Positions 16,380-24,128 of a DNA stretch of 64,000 nucleotides are shown here, one piece after another; position 1 is the first letter of the stretch, and every line of letters starts with the position of its first letter. Source of the stretch: Thermanaerothrix sp034436175 (GTDB lineage Bacteria > Chloroflexota > Anaerolineae > Anaerolineales > Anaerolineaceae); contig CAYRUO010000002.1 of assembly GCA_964427505.1 (NCBI GenBank), forward strand, positions 362,420 to 426,419. Direction: 5' to 3'. The notes beneath the pieces are model-generated. The model was given only the letters and a program-made list of their open reading frames with translations. It ran no database searches and was not told the origin of the DNA. The position numbers were made by a program, and so were the translations under genes.

Positions 16380-17114
16380 TTAAAGCAAATGGTAACCGCT
16401 ATCTACATATAAAATTTGGCCTGTGATTTGCGGGTTCTCGATTAAAAACAATACCGCCTGCGCGACAGATTCCGGACGAACAGGCTGACCCAAGGGTAAA
16501 CGCTGCTTCAACCGATCCCATTCCTCACTGGACATCTCAACTCCGGGTGTAATCATTCCGGGTGCCACAGCATTAACCCGTATTGCTGGCGCCAGAGTTT
16601 TGGCCAGCAATCGAGTGAGGTGATCTAAAGCACCTTTGGAGAGCACGTACGCCGCATATGTCGTCCACAAGCGTTGCGCGCCACAATCGGTGAGGTTAAT
16701 GATAACCCCACCTGATTCTCGCATCAATGGAACTGCCGCACGGGCACATAGCCATGCCCCACGCAAGTTAAGCGAAAACACATCCTCCCATGTTTCACAA
16801 GAGGTTTCTAATAGCGTTCCCCGCGAAATAAGGCCGACGGCGTAAACTAAGACTCGCAACGGATGGCCCCAAGACTGCACCCGTTCAAACAACAATCCAA
16901 TTTGCTCTTCCTCCCTAAGATCGGCAGAGACCAGAAAAACTGGCCGCCCCTGTTGTTCAATTTGGGCGGCCAACGTCAATGCGTTTTCCTGAGAGCGGAA
17001 ATAATGCAACCCCATCGCATACCCCCGTTCCGCTAATGCCTGCGCAATTGCCCTTCCTAGGGTTCCCGAAGCCCCTAAGATCAGGGCTAGAGGGTAAGGC
17101 GATGATGTCGCCAT
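16380..17114 (-). CDS. SDR-family oxidoreductase resembling pteridine reductase (PTR1/FolM)
   Basis: A 244-aa Rossmann enzyme. The cofactor motif is LGASGTLGRAIAQALAERG, followed by GLHYFRSQENA, which resembles the HYHRSA NADPH-phosphate loop of pteridine reductases. The active site has Y and K in YVLSK. An Asp, not Ser, lies 13 residues before the Tyr (NLTDCGAQ), as in PTR1 and FolM. AGLINNA-type sequence is replaced by VYAVGLISRG. Reduction of a pterin is the best guess, and next to MoeA genes that would be sensible. A FabG-like role cannot be excluded. Spacing to both neighbours is 9 bp. Confidence 0.75.
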   Translation of the reverse strand: MATSSPYPLALILGASGTLGRAIAQALAERGYAMGLHYFRSQENALTLAAQIEQQGRPVFLVSADLREEEQIGLLFERVQSWGHPLRVLVYAVGLISRGTLLETSCETWEDVFSLNLRGAWLCARAAVPLMRESGGVIINLTDCGAQRLWTTYAAYVLSKGALDHLTRLLAKTLAPAIRVNAVAPGMITPGVEMSSEEWDRLKQRLPLGQPVRPESVAQAVLFLIENPQITGQILYVDSGYHLL

Positions 17115-17123
17115 ATCGTTGCC

Positions 17124-18083
17124 TCAGCGGCGGAAAAAGTTAGAGACAAAAAACCATAAATTAGCCGGTCGCTCAGCCAACCGGCGCATAAAATAGGGAT
17201 ACCAATGGGTGCCATAGGGCACATAGATGCGCACCGGATAACCTGCACGAACCAATTCCTGCTGCAAATCACGCCGAATGCCGTAAAGCATTTGAAATTC
17301 CAAAGCAGTTTTAGGCAACCCTAGCCGTTCCGCGCGTTGCTGTGCATAGCGAATACGTGCTTCATCATGGGTAGCCAGACCCGGAATAGGCGGGAAACGC
17401 CCATCAGCACTGATTTGGGGAACGCCCGCCTCCACCACGCCTTGGAGTAGAACATCGGTCAAACGATCAAAATTGGCGTCCACATCCCGCTTACGCGGAT
17501 ACGCGACTTCCGGGGGCTCTTTATATGCGCCCTTGACCAAGCGAATAGGAACCCGCCTTTCAACTAATCGTCGGGTATCCTGCTCACTGCGGTAAAGATA
17601 GGACTGAATGGCTACCCCCACGTTGGTATACCCTTGATCATAGCACCAATGGATCAGGTCAAGTGTGGCATCCACCAAGGAAGAATCCTCCATATCAACG
17701 CGCACAAAATTCCCCAACGACTTAGCACGGGAAACAATTTGTTCTAGATTTTGACGGCAGAGACCGCGGTCAACCGTCAGTCCGATGGCGCTCAACTTGA
17801 CCGAGACATTGGCACGCAAGTTCCTTCGTTCAATTTCTTCAAGGATTTCCAGCGTGGCTTCGGTTGCTCGTCGAGCCTCTTCGGCATCCGTGGTGTGTTC
17901 TCCAAGATGATCCACCGTGGCATTTAACCCGGCCGTATTAAGGGTCTGAATGACCTGCATGGCCTCCTCCAGCGTCTCCCCGGCAATGAAACGCGAGGCC
18001 ACGTTCCAGGCCACTTTCCAACGCGTCACCAAACGCTTCGCCCATTCAGCCTTAGAAAGGGAAATCAACAACGCGCGCAGCAT
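17124..18083 (-). CDS. putA: Proline dehydrogenase (monofunctional)
   Basis: A 319-aa FAD-dependent (beta/alpha)8-barrel enzyme of the size of stand-alone bacterial PRODH. It oxidises proline to pyrroline-5-carboxylate and passes electrons to the quinone pool. Recognisable stretches are TVDHLGEHTTDAEEAR, NVSVKLSAIGL, VRVDMEDSSLVD, VRLVKGAYKEPPEVAYP, FQMLYGIRRDLQQ and the C-terminal RIYVPYGTHWYPYFMRRL. No P5C dehydrogenase is in this window. It is first of a likely five-gene minus-strand set (SDR, UbiA-like, two MoeA), all with gaps under 30 bp. Confidence 0.93.
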   Translation of the reverse strand: MLRALLISLSKAEWAKRLVTRWKVAWNVASRFIAGETLEEAMQVIQTLNTAGLNATVDHLGEHTTDAEEARRATEATLEILEEIERRNLRANVSVKLSAIGLTVDRGLCRQNLEQIVSRAKSLGNFVRVDMEDSSLVDATLDLIHWCYDQGYTNVGVAIQSYLYRSEQDTRRLVERRVPIRLVKGAYKEPPEVAYPRKRDVDANFDRLTDVLLQGVVEAGVPQISADGRFPPIPGLATHDEARIRYAQQRAERLGLPKTALEFQMLYGIRRDLQQELVRAGYPVRIYVPYGTHWYPYFMRRLAERPANLWFFVSNFFRR

Positions 18084-18115
18084 AAAATGGATCCTCTTTT
18101 CTTTGGAAGTTCATT

Positions 18116-18147
18116 GGCGAGGCAAGGTAATTCTAGCATACCTCGCC
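18116..18147. promoter_or_regulatory. Inverted repeat upstream of proline dehydrogenase
   Basis: GGCGAGG and CCTCGCC face each other with an 18-nt spacer that itself contains AGGTA...TACCT. It lies 33 bp upstream of the proline dehydrogenase ATG, in the divergent promoter region shared with the SPFH-like pair. It could be an operator or leader hairpin. Function is unknown. Confidence 0.3.
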
Positions 18148-18261
18148 ATTTCCATTTTATGATCGAAACTTATCCCTGCCCAGTGACAAAATTCCTCGCT
18201 TTTTAAACCGCTTGATCTATTCTCAATTTGATAGAATCATTAGCAAAGGCAGGGACCAAGC

Positions 18262-19671
18262 ATGAAAAACGGCCTCAGGCGTTATAAAACCACTTTTTGG
18301 CCTACAATCATAGGCCTCGCGATTTTGCTGATAGCGTTTTTCTTTGGCCCTGATGACCTTGCCCATAAACTATTGAGATTTGCCCTCAACCTGACCCTTT
18401 TGGGACTAGGAACGCTTCTCTGGCTAGCGTTCTTTTCTCAATTTATCCTGCCGGTACAAAATGTCCAAGATCGCATCAATGCTTTCCTTCATCTCATCTA
18501 CTATCTCACCGGCAGTCACGGTCCGATTGCACGAATCGAAAATGGCCAAAAACCTCCCCAAGATCCAAGATCCTCCTACGGACCGGGGCTATTAATATTG
18601 GACACGGCAAGCGCAGCGCTATTGCGCACGTCTCAGCGCTTTACCCGTGTCGTTGGCCCTGGTGTAGTCTTCACACAACCCGGAGAACAAATTGCCGACG
18701 TGGTGGATTTGCGACTCCGCAGTCAAACCATCGGTCCTCGACCCAATGAAGACCCCTTCGCGCCCCGAAGGCCAGAAGAAAGCCAGGCAGAATACGAAAG
18801 CCGCATACGCCGCAGTAACGAAACGCGCGCCGTCACACGCGACAATGTCGAAATTGTGCCCCAAATTGAAGTCGTCTTCCGCCTCGACGCCCTTCCCGGC
18901 CAAGGCAACACCGAGTTTGGCTACAATCCCCAATCCGTTCAACGGGCAGTCTTGGGGCAAGTTGTCAATGCCAACCTCCCTCTTGATACTCCCAACCGAT
19001 TGATCCGCTGGGAACAACTTCCGGCCCAATTGGCGGCGGAAGCCTGGCGCGACTTGATTTCACGCCTCACTTTGAATGATCTTTTCCCGTTAGTCCCCAA
19101 TCGCCTGCGCATTTCGGGTTTGCTAAACGTGATTCAAATCATTAACCAACGCCTGACTCAGCCCGAATCTCCCACCTTGGATGCGGCCGGGGTTCCCACG
19201 GAAGATCCAGTTCCTAGCCGGGAATTTGCTCTCCTAACCAGCCGCGGCATCAGGGTTCTCTCAGTCAATATCTTCAATATCAAACTGCGCCCTGAAACAG
19301 ATCGTGAACTACTCAATCGCTGGAACGCAGGATGGCTTACTTACGCTCGCCGGGAACGCGAACAAATTGAGACCCAACGTCGTGCCCTGGCCGAACAAGC
19401 CCGCGATCAAGCCCAGAGAGTGTTTATAGAAACGGCCACACGCAATTTTACCGATCTAAACATGACCGACTCGTCTAAAACCACCACCCTGCCATCCACC
19501 AATACCGATAGCAACGCAGACCTCACCGATGAAATGCGTACCGTTCTACTGCGCCTCTTACGCGGCCACCTGGCACTCATCCAAGAACGTCCGGGGCTTC
19601 AAGCCCTAACCCAAGATGAGAGAAAGCAAATCCAAGAATTAATCACCTTACTTGAAGCCCGACTGTTATAA
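18262..19671 (+). CDS. SPFH/band-7-like membrane protein (first of pair)
   Basis: A 469-aa protein. Two N-terminal membrane helices lie at about 13-28 and 35-60. A domain resembling the SPFH/prohibitin fold follows (GVVFTQPGEQIADVVDLRL, TRDNVEIVPQIEVVFRLD), then AEAWRDLISRLTLNDLF and a charged helix rich in Arg/Glu/Gln (RREREQIETQRRALAEQAR) likely to form a coiled coil. SPFH proteins scaffold membrane microdomains. Nothing in the sequence points to a specific partner. The ATG at 18262 has AGGGA upstream. Its stop is 4 bp before the next, related gene. Confidence 0.62.
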   Translation: MKNGLRRYKTTFWPTIIGLAILLIAFFFGPDDLAHKLLRFALNLTLLGLGTLLWLAFFSQFILPVQNVQDRINAFLHLIYYLTGSHGPIARIENGQKPPQDPRSSYGPGLLILDTASAALLRTSQRFTRVVGPGVVFTQPGEQIADVVDLRLRSQTIGPRPNEDPFAPRRPEESQAEYESRIRRSNETRAVTRDNVEIVPQIEVVFRLDALPGQGNTEFGYNPQSVQRAVLGQVVNANLPLDTPNRLIRWEQLPAQLAAEAWRDLISRLTLNDLFPLVPNRLRISGLLNVIQIINQRLTQPESPTLDAAGVPTEDPVPSREFALLTSRGIRVLSVNIFNIKLRPETDRELLNRWNAGWLTYARREREQIETQRRALAEQARDQAQRVFIETATRNFTDLNMTDSSKTTTLPSTNTDSNADLTDEMRTVLLRLLRGHLALIQERPGLQALTQDERKQIQELITLLEARLL

Positions 19672-19675
19672 CCTT

Positions 19676-21088
19676 ATGACCTCGTTTCTCCACCGACTCC
19701 TGCGTCTTCTGGCGCCAATCCCCCGACTCCTGCTTTTGACTCCGATCTGGCTGTGCCTCTGGTTGGGGGTAGCGTGGATCAACTTACCCACTCCTTCCTT
19801 GGGCGCAGGGCAAGATCCCCTCAACCAAACCGTGACTCTCTTGATCCGTTCCATGTTCTCACCCCACGTGTTGGTTGTGGTCTTCCTACCGTTTTGGCTG
19901 GGTTTGGAGTGGGCAGCACATTACCAGAGTGATGTCTTTTCTCTCCCTCACCCAGGTATCAGCCGCTATTTTCTACTCCATACCAGCCTCGGCCTTGTGC
20001 CCCCTCCCGCTTTGACCATCGCCGGTGAAGAACTCGGCACACATCACAAACAGAACCCGATTCTATCGATTGGGGGCCCTGGCGTGGTCACCTGTTCGAC
20101 CGAAATGGCTGCCGTCTTTGAACGCCCAAACGGCACGCCCCGATTTATCCTGCCCGGGACCAGCGCAACGATTGCCCCTTTCGAGCGCTTGCGCCAAACC
20201 TTTGATTTGAGAGATCATGAATTCCAATACGAGGAGATTCAGAGCCGTAGTCGAGATGGAATACGCATCACCCTTCAGGATGTGCGGGTTCTCTTCAGCC
20301 TTTGGCGGCGCTTTCCTCAAACCCACAATCTACACAACCCTTACCCGACCTACCGTCAGAATCTTTACTGGCTTACCTACCGTCAACTCCCTGGCCCTTG
20401 GGTGAATTCAATTCGGCTCTTGGTTATGCGCCAGCTTCAAAACCAACTGCAATCTCGCACATTTGGGGAATTATTTGCCGGAATCGGCCAACCTGAGATT
20501 CGTCAATTTGCTAACCGCCAAAGCCAGATCACCAGTATTCAATGGGCCAACCCCTTGACCCGCCCCCTGCGCTTTATCTATGACGCTCAACCTCCCCCAC
20601 CTCTTCCAATCCCCAACCGCTTTACTCGTCCTGATCTTACACGCTTTTTTGATGACTTTGCCCGTGGCTTTCCTCGTTTGGCGCGCAATCAAGGGGTACA
20701 GTTAGAATGGATCAATGTCGGTGTCTGGAACACCCCAGAACCCATTGTCTGGGAACAACATCTCGAAGCCTTGAAAATTACCCGTGAGAACTTGCGTTTA
20801 GGGAGTCCCATCGCACTCCAAAAGTGGCAAGAACAGAATTTAGATGAAGCCCTTGCCCAGCACCTCCGCGAAGTACCAATTCTGGCTTTTACCTCCATTA
20901 ACGCAACCCACCATGAGCCCGGAGAACGCCTATTCCAACTATTGAGCCTCTATTATGGCCTCCTCAGAAGTGCCCTCGAACGCTATAATCAGGCATCAAT
21001 TCCTCTTGGAGTTCGTAATGCGTTGGACATAATCAAAAAGTGTTTAGACGCTTATATGGCACGTCATGGACAAGTTCGCTTCTTATGA
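19676..21088 (+). CDS. SPFH/band-7-like membrane protein (second of pair)
   Basis: A 470-aa protein related in layout to the preceding gene. It has hydrophobic segments at about 6-30 and 50-72, then a beta-rich domain (SIGGPGVVTCSTEMAAVFE, ILPGTSATIAPFERLRQTF, SRDGIRITLQDVRVLFSLW) that parallels the SPFH-like region of its neighbour, and VNVGVWNTP-like strands later. It lacks the long charged coiled coil. The start is the ATG at 19676. A TTG 24 bp upstream overlaps the previous gene. Adjacent divergent paralogues suggest a hetero-oligomer at the membrane. That is inference. Confidence 0.55.
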   Translation: MTSFLHRLLRLLAPIPRLLLLTPIWLCLWLGVAWINLPTPSLGAGQDPLNQTVTLLIRSMFSPHVLVVVFLPFWLGLEWAAHYQSDVFSLPHPGISRYFLLHTSLGLVPPPALTIAGEELGTHHKQNPILSIGGPGVVTCSTEMAAVFERPNGTPRFILPGTSATIAPFERLRQTFDLRDHEFQYEEIQSRSRDGIRITLQDVRVLFSLWRRFPQTHNLHNPYPTYRQNLYWLTYRQLPGPWVNSIRLLVMRQLQNQLQSRTFGELFAGIGQPEIRQFANRQSQITSIQWANPLTRPLRFIYDAQPPPPLPIPNRFTRPDLTRFFDDFARGFPRLARNQGVQLEWINVGVWNTPEPIVWEQHLEALKITRENLRLGSPIALQKWQEQNLDEALAQHLREVPILAFTSINATHHEPGERLFQLLSLYYGLLRSALERYNQASIPLGVRNALDIIKKCLDAYMARHGQVRFL

Positions 21089-21102
21089 GTCGTGATTAAG
21101 TC

Positions 21103-22047
21103 ATGATCCTGACTTCTCCTGACAAACGTTTACTCGTTCTCGGAGCCGCCAGCCTGGATACGGTAGGCCGTCCTTTTGAGAATCTACAACCCGGAACGTC
21201 GGTTCCCGGTCAGGTTCGACCCTCCTTTGGAGGGGTAGCCCGTAACGTCGCCGAGAACCTAGCACGGCTCGGCTTGCCGGTGAGCTTGATCAGCGCCGTT
21301 GGGGATGACCCCATCGGACAGCAATTATTGGAATACACCTCTCAAACCGGGGTGGATACCTCGGCCTGCCTCCGGGTGGCAGACTATGGCACTGCCTCTT
21401 ACGTTGCTCTACTGGGAAAAGAGGGGGATTTACGCTATGGGCTGGACGATATGCGCATTCTCTCCCGCCTCAGCGCGGAATACATCAAATCGCAGGCTGT
21501 GCTTTTCCATAATGCCGGTCTTGTATTTATAGATGCCAACCTCTCTACACCCGCTTTGAGAGCCGTTTTCCAACTGGCGCGGCGGATGAAGATTCCCGTC
21601 TTTGCCGATGCAACATCCGTTACACTCGCCCCCAAACTGCTCCCCTTTCTGCCGCGCCTTACTTTCCTCACCGCCAATCGTTTAGAAGCCACCGCTCTTC
21701 TCCAGGGCGCTATGGTGGTCAATGACCGTTTCTCCGCTCTTGAGGCCGCACGAACCTTCGTTCGCATGGGGGTACAAATTGCCATCATCGCCCTAGCCGA
21801 GTTTGGCGTTTGTTATGCCACCTCTGAAACTAGCGGACACGTGCCGGCTATTCGCACGCGCGTTATTGATCCCACCGGCGCCGGTGATGCCATGACCGCA
21901 GCCATTATTTTCGGACTGACCAATGGGATGGATATTGACGAAGCTGTTCGTCTGGGGGTTTCTGCCGCCAGTTTAACGCTCAGTCACCCGGGGTCGGTCT
22001 CCCCCCAACTCTCACTTGAAAGCCTCTACGAAAGGTTAATCATCTAA
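21103..22047 (+). CDS. psuK: PfkB-family kinase, probable pseudouridine kinase
   Basis: A 314-aa ribokinase-fold enzyme. The N-terminal PfkB region includes RPSFGGVARNVAENLARLG and the C-terminal signature with catalytic Asp is DPTGAGDAMTAAIIFGL. Substrate is assigned from context, because the next gene, 2 bp downstream, is pseudouridine-5'-phosphate glycosidase. The kinase makes pseudouridine 5'-phosphate from pseudouridine released by RNA turnover. The start at 21103 follows the SPFH-like stop by 14 bp. Confidence 0.85.
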   Translation: MILTSPDKRLLVLGAASLDTVGRPFENLQPGTSVPGQVRPSFGGVARNVAENLARLGLPVSLISAVGDDPIGQQLLEYTSQTGVDTSACLRVADYGTASYVALLGKEGDLRYGLDDMRILSRLSAEYIKSQAVLFHNAGLVFIDANLSTPALRAVFQLARRMKIPVFADATSVTLAPKLLPFLPRLTFLTANRLEATALLQGAMVVNDRFSALEAARTFVRMGVQIAIIALAEFGVCYATSETSGHVPAIRTRVIDPTGAGDAMTAAIIFGLTNGMDIDEAVRLGVSAASLTLSHPGSVSPQLSLESLYERLII

Positions 22048-22049
22048 CC

Positions 22050-22973
22050 ATGAAAAACTATCTTCGCATTCATCCTGAGGTCCGTCACGCCCTAGAGAAT
22101 GGGCAACCTATCGTGGCACTAGAGTCCGCCGTTATCACCCACGGGCTTCCCTATCCCGAAAACGTTCAACTTGCTGAGGAACTAGAGCAAACCGTTCGCA
22201 AGGAAGGGGCTATCCCGGCGACCATCGCACTGTTGGATGGATTCATCCGGGTTGGCTTAAGCGTCGAAGAACGGGAGCGTTTAGCCACAGCCACCCACAA
22301 ACGCAAGATCAGTATTCGCGACATCGGCATTGCCCTGACGCGTAAAGAAGCCGGTGGAACAACAGTTGCCACTACTCTCCATATTGCCCACCAGAGTGGA
22401 ATCAAAGTCTTTGCCACCGGTGGCATCGGTGGTGTCCACCGTGAAGCCCCGTTTGACGTATCTGCCGATCTCCCCACCCTCGCCAAAACACCCCTGGTTG
22501 TCGTTTCGGCAGGGGCAAAGGCGATCTTAGATCTGCCGGCCACCCTTGAAGTATTAGAAACAATGGGGGTGCCGATCATTGGCTACCGAACAGATGAGTT
22601 TCCGGCTTTCTACTCCCGTGAGAGCGGCTTGCCCGTCAACGTACGCGTGGAAGATCCACAGGACGTTGCCGCGATCGCCAAGGCACAATGGGAATGCCAG
22701 TTGGTCAATGCCATCCTCGTAGTCAATCCACCCCCATCTGAAACCGCCCTCCCCCGAGCGGCTATTGAGGCAATTATCCAACAGGCTGTTCACGAGGCCT
22801 TAGACCAAGGCATCCGCGGGGCCGAAGTCACCCCCTTCTTGCTGGCACGGGTCAGTGAACTCAGCGGCGGCGAAAGCCTGAGAGCCAACTTGGCCCTGCT
22901 TAAAAGTAATGCCCAATTAGCCGCCCAAATCGCACATCATCTTTATACGCCGCGCCCCCTCTACAGCGTCTAG
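22050..22973 (+). CDS. psuG: Pseudouridine-5'-phosphate glycosidase
   Basis: A 307-aa PsuG/IndA-family enzyme that splits pseudouridine 5'-phosphate to uracil and ribose 5-phosphate. Family sequence is strong throughout: VALESAVITHGLPYPENV, GAIPATIALLDG, ISIRDIGIAL, GGTTVATTLHIAHQSGIKVF, ATGGIGGVHREAPFDVSADL and VVSAGAKAILDLPATLEVLE. The catalytic Lys and Asp positions lie in these blocks. It is the second gene of a psuK-psuG pair, 2 bp after the kinase. Confidence 0.96.
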   Translation: MKNYLRIHPEVRHALENGQPIVALESAVITHGLPYPENVQLAEELEQTVRKEGAIPATIALLDGFIRVGLSVEERERLATATHKRKISIRDIGIALTRKEAGGTTVATTLHIAHQSGIKVFATGGIGGVHREAPFDVSADLPTLAKTPLVVVSAGAKAILDLPATLEVLETMGVPIIGYRTDEFPAFYSRESGLPVNVRVEDPQDVAAIAKAQWECQLVNAILVVNPPPSETALPRAAIEAIIQQAVHEALDQGIRGAEVTPFLLARVSELSGGESLRANLALLKSNAQLAAQIAHHLYTPRPLYSV

Positions 22974-22997
22974 ATCAACATAGAACCGACCCATCAC

Positions 22998-23993
22998 CTA
23001 GGGACGTATAGGTGTAGCTGTCGGCCAGCGGGTATCGGTCGGGCGTGGTGTCAAGGTCGGGCGGGGTGTGGAAGTCGGAGGAAGCGTCCGCGTCGCCGTT
23101 GGCGTTAGCGAAGGACGCGGTGTCGGCGTTATGGTGGAAGTTGGTGAAGGTAATGGGGTTCGGGTCAGAGTTGGCGTAGGTGTTATTGTTGGCGTAGCGC
23201 TTATCGTCGGCGTAGGTGAACGTGTTGGCGTAGAGGTGGGTGGATTTCCAACCACCGTAAAGCGCCCCGAGGTTTTCCACTGCGAACCCACGAAGATCTG
23301 AACCTCATACTCTCCCGCTTGCCAATCCTCCGAACGCGGGGTGCAGTCCGTATAACCAAAGCCACCGGTACCACCATCCCAGGGTTTGGTCTCATAACAA
23401 ATTCGCTGTCCATCGCTTAGACGATACCAAATAGCCGTCCACTGTGAGCCCGGCACCATTTGGTCATAAGAAAATGTGCCATAGAGTGTCGTAATCGGCT
23501 GTTGAAATTCTATTTGAGGGTTGATCGGTTGAAAGGCATCATCCACGGCGCGGGCGAACTGCAATGGGCTAAATACCGCGCCAGGATTGGGGGTGATCGT
23601 ATTTTGAATTTGAGTTGCAATATCTTCGGGCAAGAATGGGGTTGGGGTAATCGAGGGAGTATCGGTAATTGTCGGGGTCAGGGTAATCGTTGGGGTCAGG
23701 GTAATCGTAGGGGTCAACGTAATCGTTGGGGTAAGCGTAACCGTTGGCGAGGGAGGAAATACGCGATAAAGCGTGGGCTCAGCGTATCGGTTGGTCAAGA
23801 AAGCCATGCCCCCTAAAGCCAATGCCAGAAAGATAAGCCGCCACCCCCGTGCCACCCGTGCACGACGAATACGAAAATAGGTCAGGCGGCGTGCACCCTT
23901 GATCGTGCGTACCCCCAACCAGAAACTCAAAAAAAGACCTAATAAAAAGAGAATAAAAGCAGTTTGGACAGCAGTGCGGATATCGAGAGACAT
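22998..23993 (-). CDS. Membrane protein with Thr/Pro repeats and a small extracytoplasmic domain, function unknown
   Basis: A 331-aa protein with an N-terminal helix (about 9-27), an Arg-rich loop and a second helix (about 51-66). These are followed by a low-complexity TLTPTI linker (about 84-115), a globular domain of about 100 residues (FSPLQFARAVDDAF, QWTAIWYRLSDGQRICYE, GEYEVQIFVGSQWKTSGRF) and a second long Thr/Pro/Arg tail to the C-terminus. The domain looks like a beta-sandwich ligand- or carbohydrate-binding fold, unassigned. The linkers resemble the wall-spanning Thr/Pro stretches common in Chloroflexota proteins. It is divergent from the Ser/Thr kinase next door, which has a similar linker. 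Confidence 0.7.
   Translation of the reverse strand: MSLDIRTAVQTAFILFLLGLFLSFWLGVRTIKGARRLTYFRIRRARVARGWRLIFLALALGGMAFLTNRYAEPTLYRVFPPSPTVTLTPTITLTPTITLTPTITLTPTITDTPSITPTPFLPEDIATQIQNTITPNPGAVFSPLQFARAVDDAFQPINPQIEFQQPITTLYGTFSYDQMVPGSQWTAIWYRLSDGQRICYETKPWDGGTGGFGYTDCTPRSEDWQAGEYEVQIFVGSQWKTSGRFTVVGNPPTSTPTRSPTPTISATPTITPTPTLTRTPLPSPTSTITPTPRPSLTPTATRTLPPTSTPRPTLTPRPTDTRWPTATPIRP
23655..23750. repeat. 18-bp tandem repeat encoding TLTPTI
   Basis: About five imperfect 18-bp units in the minus-strand frame code for successive TLTPTI hexapeptides. They are prone to copy-number change and are wholly inside the Thr/Pro-repeat protein gene. Confidence 0.8.
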
Positions 23994-24128
23994 AGGCGAA
24001 TATGATCTCCTAAAATGGCTTTTCGATTATAGCATGGGTTGAAACGCATTTTTGAGTCCAAAAAGAACCGATAAACTTAATCCCAAGTTTATTGTGAGGT
24101 TTGCCAAGAAGCCGTTAAAATTGAACCA

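Noticed and set aside
18116..18147. A riboswitch upstream of proline dehydrogenase
   Set aside because: Only one simple inverted repeat is visible, with no multi-helix structure or known aptamer core.
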